Shown piece after piece: positions 9,701 to 15,685 of a stretch of DNA of 64,000 nt. Position 1 is the first letter of the stretch. Every line of letters begins with the position of its first letter. This DNA is from CAZNOG01 sp964574635 (GTDB taxonomy: Bacteria; Bacteroidota; Bacteroidia; Flavobacteriales_D; Cryomorphaceae). The stretch spans positions 62,001 to 126,000 of the forward strand of contig CAZNOG010000004.1 of the NCBI GenBank assembly GCA_964574635.1, written 5' to 3'. Under the pieces are notes generated by a model. The model searched no databases and was not told the DNA's origin. It saw only the letters and a program-made list of their open reading frames with translations. The position numbers were made by a program, and so were the translations under genes.

Positions 9701-10457
9701 CGTTCAAACCATTCCGGTCGAAATTGATTTCGTCGGACCCGGCAGGGTAGACCTCGGTTTTGTCATCGACCAACCGGGCACATACAGTTTGGGGCTGAGC
9801 ATGGCCGCACTCTACAGAAACGACGGGGGAGTGCAATACCCTTACGTGTATCCCGATCTGATGACGATCACGGGCAGTTCGGCCGGTCTCGACCACTATT
9901 ATTTCTTCTACGACCTCGAAGTGATTCCCCAAGTTTGCTTGGGCGGTACCGCGGAAGTTCAGGTGCAATCCCTACCGGGCGCGGCATTTGATTACACGGT
10001 GACCGATCTCAGCGCAGCATTCGCAACCCTTGACGATAATGCGGTGACCGAATCTTGGGATTTCGGCGACGGACACACCTCCACCGAGCAAAATCCAACC
10101 CACATTTACGAATCACCGGGTTTTTACATCGTCGTTCACACCACCACCGACGGGTGCGTGGCCGAGATTGAAATCGCCGTCGGAATCGTGGGCACATCCG
10201 AAGCGGATCGATCGGGCTACACCGTTTATCCCAACCCCACGAGGGATCGACTGAACATCGTATTTCCCTCTCAACTCGTCGGACGCACCGCCGTATTGGA
10301 GTTGCATTCGCCTTCCGGTGGAGTGGTGCTGCGCGAGGAAGTCACGGTCGGCGCCAACGACATCTTGCACCTCACGCCATTGTCCACCGGCGTATTCATC
10401 TTGTCCGTCACCGCCGGAGAGCTCAGAACCATGCAACGCGTCGTGGTTCTCGATTAA
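6744..10457 (+). CDS. Secreted M36 (fungalysin-like) metalloprotease with PA, PKD and T9SS sorting domains
   Basis: A 1237-residue exported protein. Order: signal peptide (1-23), FTP-type propeptide, M36 catalytic region with His567 and His571 in HEYGH and Glu595 in GEGWSD as zinc ligands, a PA insert before the zinc motif (LLDGRIAVVRRGSCTFVEKVQMAQ), a PKD domain near residue 775 (WDFGDGNTS), a second PKD-like domain near 1100 (WDFGDGHTS) and a C-terminal Por/type A T9SS sorting domain beginning VYPNPTRDRLNI. It would be secreted by type IX secretion and digest proteins outside the cell. ATG at 6744 starts the signal peptide; an upstream in-frame ATG at 6660 is unlikely. Confidence 0.93.
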   Translation: MKKIYTCLAVVLLVFSASHSFGQSENVREIEQIRNHLLSEGDLSAKDLSELIHTDRYGSAQNRVTHSYMAQAHEGVKIFNTSLSAAFDADGQLVSVASRFLPVSKYVAESVQPAISAEAAARNLTDLSAFPGLTVREHTRGDQSKLIFTLDGFTHESRVELGFFAKEGHLLLSWMFDIEFPDGTQWNQYVVSAHTGEVIRKYDLVVSCVPFATGTSHTHKNLLPPSPSSVLTPFDGSGYRAFPFPVESPLHGERAFLEEPADPAASPYGWHDEDGQEGPEYTITRGNNVHAYEDVNDWNLPGFSPDGGPELNFDFAYDPTDVAENYRSASIVNLFYATNRIHDILYHYGFDEGAGNFQQLNYSGEGLGSDALRAEAQDGGGTNNANMATPADGSAPRMQMYLWLTTDMNNEGLVIHEPASIAGAYPISSPAAFGPGLPAEGLTAELGLAPDASTDVLDLCSPPIDGSLLDGRIAVVRRGSCTFVEKVQMAQNHGAVAVIVVNNVPGDVINMGGDPGSIFIPSVMVTQGVGENIIAAIQNGESMTATLSPPGGETVKDASFDNGIIIHEYGHGLSNRLTGGPSQAACLQNDEQPGEGWSDWYAIMMTMDLEAENPAYRPMATFSAGQAEDGNGIRPVPYDTSFSVNGYTYADLPSSTLTIPHGIGFVWSTMLWDLTWAFIDEYGYDPDIIHGSGGNNMVMQLVTDGMKLQPCSPGFVDARDAILMADELRYGGLNKCLIWRAFAKRGLGFSADQGSSESVTDGTAAFDLPAQCLDATMPPIADFQANEVETCTGLVHFQDLSIQTPQSWLWDFGDGNTSILQNPWHQYDAPGVYTVTLTVTNTLGEDDITRTDYIAYALPGTPTADNAQGCAGEEIVLSATATGGGEIRWKNAAMDVLAIGSDISVVVGEGTTLYYAEEIIGAVDTAYVGPENSSIGSGGYHQNAFVGTVDFTVEKPLTIASAWVNSAMMGTRNVHLWNAAGGVGNIVQTIPVEIDFVGPGRVDLGFVIDQPGTYSLGLSMAALYRNDGGVQYPYVYPDLMTITGSSAGLDHYYFFYDLEVIPQVCLGGTAEVQVQSLPGAAFDYTVTDLSAAFATLDDNAVTESWDFGDGHTSTEQNPTHIYESPGFYIVVHTTTDGCVAEIEIAVGIVGTSEADRSGYTVYPNPTRDRLNIVFPSQLVGRTAVLELHSPSGGVVLREEVTVGANDILHLTPLSTGVFILSVTAGELRTMQRVVVLD
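7396..7407 (-). repeat. 3'-end motif copy 3, inside the protease reading frame
   Basis: The reverse-strand motif GGTTTTTGTGGGTGTGACTC lies in frame inside the M36 gene and encodes SHTHKN just after the propeptide. The match of this copy to intergenic copies extends beyond the core, so it may be an insertion tolerated in a flexible linker, or a coincidence in a naturally His-rich loop. Confidence 0.45.
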
Positions 10458-10492
10458 GCGAGGAGAAGGCGAAAATGCGCGCAGGGTTTTTT

Positions 10493-10505
10493 GGGTTTTT
10501 GTGGG
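10493..10505 (+). repeat. 3'-end motif copy 4
   Basis: GGGTTTTTGTGGGTGTGAC begins 36 bases after the protease stop codon and is preceded by a run of T. It is one of the best matches to the consensus. Confidence 0.75.
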
Positions 10506-10519
10506 TGTGACTGTATAGG

Positions 10520-10699
10520 ATGCAGCCGATCATGATACCCAATTCCCGATGCATGGGAAGGCTTTCTAGTGGAAACGAAGGGAAACCGGGGCGTGCCCCG
10601 CAACGTACAATAGGTTATCGGGGAAAGGCAAAATGACATTGCGTGCTTACACGATGAAAGTATGGACGGCGACTTGATGACTTCAGGTCGCCGTTTTTT
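10520..10699 (+). ncRNA. Possible small structured RNA ending in a terminator
   Basis: This gene-free stretch holds several stems: TTCCC/GGGAA near 10545, the palindrome GGGGCGTGCCCC at 10588-10599, CCCCG pairing with CGGGG near 10620, and a final terminator. The part AGGGAAACCGG followed by CCCCGCAAC weakly recalls a cobalamin riboswitch core, but no vitamin B12 gene follows on this strand and the other conserved boxes are not seen. It could equally be an orphan regulatory RNA or a 3' untranslated region of the protease transcript. Confidence 0.25.
10667..10699 (+). terminator. Rho-independent terminator
   Basis: CGGCGAC and GTCGCCG form a perfect seven-base stem with a 13-base loop, followed directly by six T. 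It ends plus-strand transcription about 210 bases past the protease stop. Confidence 0.75.
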
Positions 10700-10791
10700 A
10701 TGCCTTCCGTACTCGATGTTCTAGGAAAGTCTCCACGTGGACCGACGTGGAAAACGAGCATAAAAGGGCAGGGGAGTAGGGGTACAATCCG

Positions 10792-11463
10792 TCAGGGCAA
10801 TTGGGGCGCTCTGGCGTCGGATCCCAATGGAAACAGTTTTTCCCGTGAATTGTACGGATTCAGGATCACCATAAAGAGCACCAACACAAAAACGGCCTCC
10901 CAAAGTTCCCATCTTTTGCTGCTGGGAATCGCCATGATGAGGGCGGTCACGACAGCGAGCACGATGGTTTGAGACAGTTTCGGAATAGGCACTCCGAACT
11001 TGTCTACTTGCACCTTGAACCAGTTCCACTTCCTGTAAAACAGACCGAAGAAGATGAAGTAGATGGTAAAAATGATGGTGAAGACCAAAGAGAAAATAAG
11101 CTTGTTTATTTTTACACCGCGCACCTCCAAGTTGTGCAAGTTGGTCTCGCTTTGGCTGTTGTACTTCAAGAAGAAATCACTCGATTCGATGGAGAGAAGG
11201 CGTTGACCCCAGGATATTTCCTCACCGAAACCGAAAAAGAACGCCAGAGCCATCAGGATGTGAAAGGCCTTCCAGGGGGTGCTTCTCTTGGAGCGAAAAA
11301 CCCGGATCAAAACCAGGATCGACATGATCAGTAAGGTGAGCGCCGTCAGGGATTCGACGATGCCATCTTCTTGGACCAAAACATTGTACGCTTCTTCATC
11401 GAAAAAATAGATGTATCCCGAAAGCGCGATAATCACTACCATAGAAGTAAGGAATGCTTGCAT
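10792..11463 (-). CDS. Conserved membrane protein with GEEISWGQR motif
   Basis: A 223-residue integral membrane protein with about six predicted membrane spans (residues about 4-22, 36-54, 66-83, 122-142, 165-182 and 190-205). The motif FGFGEEISWGQRLL followed by NLHNLE is a recurring signature of an uncharacterised family in Bacteroidota and other Gram-negative bacteria. No enzyme function is known to me. It stands alone, facing the protease gene across a terminator. The acidic pair in the motif could suggest a metal or lipid-head-group site, but that is speculation. Confidence 0.7.
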   Translation of the reverse strand: MQAFLTSMVVIIALSGYIYFFDEEAYNVLVQEDGIVESLTALTLLIMSILVLIRVFRSKRSTPWKAFHILMALAFFFGFGEEISWGQRLLSIESSDFFLKYNSQSETNLHNLEVRGVKINKLIFSLVFTIIFTIYFIFFGLFYRKWNWFKVQVDKFGVPIPKLSQTIVLAVVTALIMAIPSSKRWELWEAVFVLVLFMVILNPYNSREKLFPLGSDARAPQLP

Positions 11464-11771
11464 GAAATCAGTGCGGTTGGTGAAAAGAACGGAGGCTTGG
11501 CGTGAATGACAATTGTGGATGGATCAAAGTGCAAAGATGCAAAATGCCGGCAACAACGGTGTGGGGGAACACAATAGGAAAACAACTCCACGAAATGAAC
11601 AAATCATGCTGACTTCGGGTTGAAGAATTTGCGGTGTATTACGGACACCTCACGGGCACCGCAATGCGAATTTTCGTGTCGGCCGAAAAAATTCATTCCG
11701 CGGAATGCCATCGCATCGGCCGCGCGCTACCGCCACGGATTAAAACAGACACGGATTAAAACAGATGAGTC
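11464..11771. other. Intergenic region with palindrome and tandem repeat
   Basis: No gene is seen. It holds a perfect 14-base palindrome, CATTCCGCGGAATG, at 11694-11707, which may be a dimeric operator, and a tandem repeat listed separately. Promoters for the divergent genes on either side should be here. Confidence 0.5.
11735..11766 (+). repeat. 16-base tandem duplication
   Basis: ACGGATTAAAACAGAC at 11735-11750 is followed immediately by the same sequence with the last base changed (11751-11766). It ends five bases before the start codon of the CBS protein. Confidence 0.8.
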
Positions 11772-12227
11772 ATGGTTAAAAACTACATGGGGGTGAGGAA
11801 GAAGGAGGAGAAAGTCCTGCCGCAGAAGTTAGTCCGCGACGTGATGCGAAGAAACGTCACCACATTCCGTCCCGATCAATTGATCGGCGAAGTGACCCGC
11901 ACGATGATGGAAAAAGGCATCAGCGGAGGACCGGTATTGGACGAAAGCGGCAAACTCATCGGCATGATATCGGAAGGAGACTGCCTCAAACAAATGGTTC
12001 GCGGCAAGTACACCAACTCCGTTCACGACATCGGCAGAGTGGGGGAGCATATGGCCGCATTCGTATATACGGTGTCGCCCGAGGACAACGTACTCGACGT
12101 TGCGAGAAAGTTTCTGGAACTCAAAGTGCGAAGATTCCCGGTGCTGGAAGACGGCAAACTTGTGGGCCAAATCAGCCAACGCGGCGTAATGCGCGCCCTC
12201 GACACGTTGCAACACCGCACTTTGTAA
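11772..12227 (+). CDS. CBS-domain protein
   Basis: A 151-residue cytosolic protein consisting almost wholly of a pair of CBS domains (about residues 20-75 and 90-145), opening with VRDVMRRNVTTFRPD and containing GISGGPVLDESGKLIGMISEGD and RRFPVLEDGKLVGQISQRG. CBS pairs bind adenosine nucleotides and usually regulate a partner protein. No partner gene is adjacent. The start at 11772 is used; a later start near the first domain is possible because the first 17 residues are basic and poorly conserved in type. Confidence 0.85.
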   Translation: MVKNYMGVRKKEEKVLPQKLVRDVMRRNVTTFRPDQLIGEVTRTMMEKGISGGPVLDESGKLIGMISEGDCLKQMVRGKYTNSVHDIGRVGEHMAAFVYTVSPEDNVLDVARKFLELKVRRFPVLEDGKLVGQISQRGVMRALDTLQHRTL

Positions 12228-12394
12228 TCAAAGACCCTCGAAAAAACTTCATTGGAATCGCGGGAAGGGTTTGCCGATATTTCTAGTAAATTTGTAGAGT
12301 ATCGATGTTTCAGTTGATCGCCGGGCGATTGAGTATTTTTTGCTATATTGAAACGTCGATCAATGACACATAAAATAAAACCACATACACATTA

Positions 12395-12841
12395 ATGGGT
12401 AAATCACACGAATCCTGGAGTAAAAGGGAAAAAGAAAAAAGAAAGCAGAAAAAGAAAGAGCTGAAGCAAAAACGCAAGGAAGAGCGACAGGAGAGCGGCG
12501 GCAAGCAAGATTTTGACGACATGATCGCGTACGTGGATCAGTACGGCAATATCGTGGATACTCCGCCGGATCCAAGTGAAGAAGAAGAAATCAACGCCGA
12601 GGACATCGTCTTGGGCATTCCCCCGAAAGAAGAAAGGGAAGATGAAGTGAACGAGGGAACCGTGAGCTTTTTCGACGACAGCAAAGGCTACGGCTTCATC
12701 AACGTAAAGCACTCGGATCAACGGTTGTTCACCCACATTTCCGGCCACATCGACGAGATCAAGGAAGGAAACCGAGTGACATTCGACGTGGTGCCGGGCG
12801 ACAAAGGGCCGATGGCCGTCAACGTAAAATTGGCTGAATAA
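12395..12841 (+). CDS. Cold-shock domain protein with Lys-rich N-terminal extension
   Basis: A 148-residue protein. Residues about 8-35 form a strongly basic, probably helical segment of Lys, Arg and Glu; about 40-80 are acidic; about 85-148 are a cold-shock domain with the RNA-binding motifs KGYGFI and LFTHIS. It probably binds single-stranded RNA, with the basic tail increasing affinity. The extended form is common in Bacteroidota. The 167-base leader upstream is long and AT-rich, as often seen for cold-shock genes, and includes TAAATTTG near 12287, a possible -7 box. Confidence 0.88.
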   Translation: MGKSHESWSKREKEKRKQKKKELKQKRKEERQESGGKQDFDDMIAYVDQYGNIVDTPPDPSEEEEINAEDIVLGIPPKEEREDEVNEGTVSFFDDSKGYGFINVKHSDQRLFTHISGHIDEIKEGNRVTFDVVPGDKGPMAVNVKLAE

Positions 12842-12874
12842 GCCGGATTCAAATTATTCTCGAGGATGGGGAGG

Positions 12875-13633
12875 TCAATATGAAACAACGACCTCGCCAT
12901 CGTCGCACTCAAAACCGGGAACCCTGAGGGCGTCCTCCACGGACATATAAAACCGGTTGATTTTGTCTTTATAGGGCTTCGCCAAATCGTCGTTTTCCAG
13001 TATGAACCGTTTCATGGCCACGATTTCGCGACAAAAACCGTGTTCGATGGCGATGCGATCGGCGCGGCATTCGACTTTCTTCTTGAATTTCGGACTGAAG
13101 ACGTATTTGATTCCGTACCAGATCATTTCCAAATTCGATCGATTCGCGTAATCGATGATGTGGCCGAGTTCGTGTGCGAACCAACCGGCGAGCACGTCGT
13201 CTTCCAAGTCTTCGGGAACCAAATCGTCGTGGCCCCGCACGTGCAATCCGACCTTTATCCTATAGTCATTGCGACCGCCAAACATGGTACGCAGACTGAA
13301 TTTCGGTTGTGCCAGCATGGTAGACGATCGGATTTTTCCCCGCACCAAGGCGATTTCGTCGATACCGTCCACGTCGAACGCCTCGAGTACGGCGAGCAAA
13401 CTTTGCCGCAGCGATTCGTCGAATCCGCCGTGAAATACCACGCGGTTGGAATAATCCTCGTCGCCGATTTCCGAACTCGCAGGAATGGAATCACCGGGCA
13501 AATTTTCCGCATGGACGTTAATTTCCGCGTCCACAGGCTCAGCGATTCCGAACTCGGCTTTTGAAGCACCGTTCGCAAATCCCGTGGTAAACACCCAGAG
13601 AGTCGAAAATAAAATGGCAATAGAAAGATTCAT
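12875..13633 (-). CDS. Exported HELGH metallopeptidase-like protein
   Basis: A 252-residue protein with a signal peptide (residues 1-23). The zinc motif HELGH is at 154-158, and ECRAD at 188-192 supplies a plausible third ligand (Glu188) as in gluzincin peptidases. The C-terminal part has paired hydrophobic and basic segments. I do not recognise a named family; the fold signature suggests a small periplasmic M48-like peptidase or an inactive relative. The ATG at 13633 is used rather than a TTG 12 bases upstream. It converges with the cold-shock gene. Confidence 0.65.
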   Translation of the reverse strand: MNLSIAILFSTLWVFTTGFANGASKAEFGIAEPVDAEINVHAENLPGDSIPASSEIGDEDYSNRVVFHGGFDESLRQSLLAVLEAFDVDGIDEIALVRGKIRSSTMLAQPKFSLRTMFGGRNDYRIKVGLHVRGHDDLVPEDLEDDVLAGWFAHELGHIIDYANRSNLEMIWYGIKYVFSPKFKKKVECRADRIAIEHGFCREIVAMKRFILENDDLAKPYKDKINRFYMSVEDALRVPGFECDDGEVVVSY

Positions 13634-13851
13634 TGCTGTTTTCAACGGACTGTGTACGGATATGTTATCATCCGCATTCGCAAACCACGAGTATAACGAT
13701 TTCCGGCGACTCGAATAAATCCATCAGCCGATAATTTATATTATGTTAAGTTGCGGAACGGGCTTTCAGGAAGTCCTCTACATCAATCCCCCTTCAACAA
13801 ATCACCGTTCTTATTTCTGCCGGGGATCCCGCTCTCATTTTCCGGTGCAAA

Positions 13852-14217
13852 TTATCGCTTCTGACTTTGGACGTCCAGAAGACTGTCCTTCTTAAAATAT
13901 AGCACCTTTAAGATGGAATCCTGGTTGGTGATATTCTTTTCCGATTTCCATCTCGCGCTGCGTCGCATCTCGATTTCACCCTCGATTTTTTCCCGCATGC
14001 CGTCGGAATTCGCCCGATCCAAATTGCCGCTCATGATCCGGATCTCCCGATCGTACTCTTCGAGCATCCGCAATTCGGCTTCCCGTCGATCTTCAATGGC
14101 CTCTATGGCCCGGTCCAAATCCTTGATCATCAAAGATTCCGGATCCTTGGCCGCGTTGCCGCATCCGCCTGATATTCCGAGTGTTGCAACGAGTAAAATG
14201 ATAAATTTAAAAGGCAT
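13852..14217 (-). CDS. Small coiled-coil lipoprotein
   Basis: A 121-residue protein with a lipoprotein signal (PFKFIILLVATLGISGGCG; Cys19 likely lipidated) and a charged, Leu- and Ile-spaced helical remainder, probably a coiled coil (residues about 30-115). No family recognised. An in-frame ATG at 14253 would add 12 residues before the signal; the shorter form gives a more standard lipoprotein leader. It stands alone after the terminator of the TPR gene. Confidence 0.6.
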   Translation of the reverse strand: MPFKFIILLVATLGISGGCGNAAKDPESLMIKDLDRAIEAIEDRREAELRMLEEYDREIRIMSGNLDRANSDGMREKIEGEIEMRRSARWKSEKNITNQDSILKVLYFKKDSLLDVQSQKR

Positions 14218-14283
14218 TCCGAGTCTTAAAGTATTTAAAATCCTGACGGTCATTCCGTAAAGGCCTGAATGAGTTACACATAA

Positions 14284-14330
14284 AAAAAACCGACCCGAAA
14301 ATCGAATTCCGGATCGGTTCTGTTTTTTTT
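14284..14330. terminator. Bidirectional terminator
   Basis: AACCGACCCG and CCGGATCGGTT form a stem with one mismatch; runs of T follow on both strands (eight A before it, eight T after it). It lies 22 bases past the stop of the minus-strand TPR gene. Confidence 0.75.
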
Positions 14331-14351
14331 AAAAGACTTCGCTCCGGATTA

Positions 14352-15494
14352 TTATTCCCCGTCCAAGATCTTTTTCATTTCCTCGTATTTATCGGTCTCG
14401 CCAATCGAGGCATAGGTCTGAGCCAATGCCGCGACAGTGTTTCGGTCTTGGGGGTTTAGCGACCTCGCTTCTTCGAGGTAAGGAATCGCCTGTCTGAAGA
14501 CTTCCATGATTTTTTCCTTTGCGGCGGCGTACTCGTCGTTGTCTTGAATTTCGTTCGCCTCCTTGTTCATTTCGACCGCCTTGTTGAAGTACGCAATGCC
14601 CAAGTTGTACAGCGCGTCAAAATATTCGGGGTCTATTTCGATGGCTTTTTCATACGATGCCACGGCCTCGTCGTAATTGCCCAAGTTGTCGTTTACCACA
14701 CCCATGGCGTAGTGAAGTTGTTTGTTGTCGGGTTCGTGTTCGAGGGAAAGCTCCAGATTTTCCTTCGCTTCAGCGAACTTTTCGTTCCTCAAATAGTAAT
14801 TCAATTCGTACACGATAAGGTCCGCGTCATCGGGATACGCCGATCTCCCCTCTTGAACGATTTGCAAGTACCCATCTTGGTCTTCCATTTTCTGGTAAAC
14901 GTTCGCGGCGTACACGTACATCTTGGGACCGAGGTATCCCAAGTCGATGGCTTTCCGGTATTGCGCCAAGGCCGTTTCGTGGTCTTCGGCTTGTTCGGCG
15001 GCCAATCCCGCGTTGTATATCGCCAAGGTATCGATCACACCAAGTCCTTCGGCTCCCTTCTCCCCTTCCATGAAGAACTCTTTCGCCAGATCGTAATCCT
15101 CTTCGTTGTAGGCCTCGATCCCCATGTTCATCGCAGTGGATTGAGCCACTGCCAAACCTTGGCGGTTCTCTTTTTGCCAACGGTTCTTTTCATCCAATTC
15201 CATCGCTTTCTCAAAAGAGCGGATGGATTCCCTGATCGCGTCGACGCGAGCCATTCCGGGGTCTTCGCTCGTCGCGAGTCCGGAGTAAATCATACCCCTG
15301 TAGCGCCAAGTTTTTTCTTCCACTTTGGTGCGCTCGTCTTCGATGGCTTTATCGATGTACGTCCGCGCTTCGGCAAAATCTTCGCTCCGCATTTCGTTGT
15401 ATGCGGTGGTGACGTTCACTCTCTGGGCGAACGCCCCTGCGCTTATGATGAAGGCCGCCAAGAGCAAACTTGAAATTTTGATCTTATTGTTCAT
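14352..15494 (-). CDS. Exported tetratricopeptide-repeat protein
   Basis: A 380-residue protein with a signal peptide (KIKISSLLLAAFIISAGAFAQ) and about seven TPR units; the clearest are DNKQLHYAMGVVNDNLGNYD and DEAVASYEKAIEIDPEYFDA, followed by LYNLGIAYFNKA. TPRs are helical protein-binding repeats, so this is a periplasmic or outer-membrane scaffold. The ATG at 15494 gives the signal peptide directly. A terminator separates it from gyrA upstream, so it needs its own promoter. Partner unknown. Confidence 0.85.
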   Translation of the reverse strand: MNNKIKISSLLLAAFIISAGAFAQRVNVTTAYNEMRSEDFAEARTYIDKAIEDERTKVEEKTWRYRGMIYSGLATSEDPGMARVDAIRESIRSFEKAMELDEKNRWQKENRQGLAVAQSTAMNMGIEAYNEEDYDLAKEFFMEGEKGAEGLGVIDTLAIYNAGLAAEQAEDHETALAQYRKAIDLGYLGPKMYVYAANVYQKMEDQDGYLQIVQEGRSAYPDDADLIVYELNYYLRNEKFAEAKENLELSLEHEPDNKQLHYAMGVVNDNLGNYDEAVASYEKAIEIDPEYFDALYNLGIAYFNKAVEMNKEANEIQDNDEYAAAKEKIMEVFRQAIPYLEEARSLNPQDRNTVAALAQTYASIGETDKYEEMKKILDGE

Positions 15495-15627
15495 GGTTGA
15501 TTGACTTTTATCTTTTTCCATGTCACGATAAAGGCAAAGGATGTGCCAAATCCCCTGCACCCTCTGTGACAACGGCAAAAATAAGGCTTTGTTTGAGGAG
15601 GCCAAGAAAATATTCGGAAGCACCCGC

Positions 15628-15666
15628 AAAGAAAAATGGCCCGATCCATTTCGGGTCGGGCCATTT
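15628..15666 (-). terminator. Rho-independent terminator of gyrA
   Basis: AAATGGCCCGA and TCGGGCCATTT make an 11-base perfect stem around an 11-base loop, followed on the minus strand by a T run. It begins 20 bases past the gyrA stop codon. Confidence 0.85.
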
Positions 15667-15685
15667 CGTTTCATTGCATTCGCTT

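Noticed and set aside
10520..10640. Firm cobalamin riboswitch call
   Set aside because: Only part of the core is similar, the later conserved box is missing and no B12-related gene follows on the strand.
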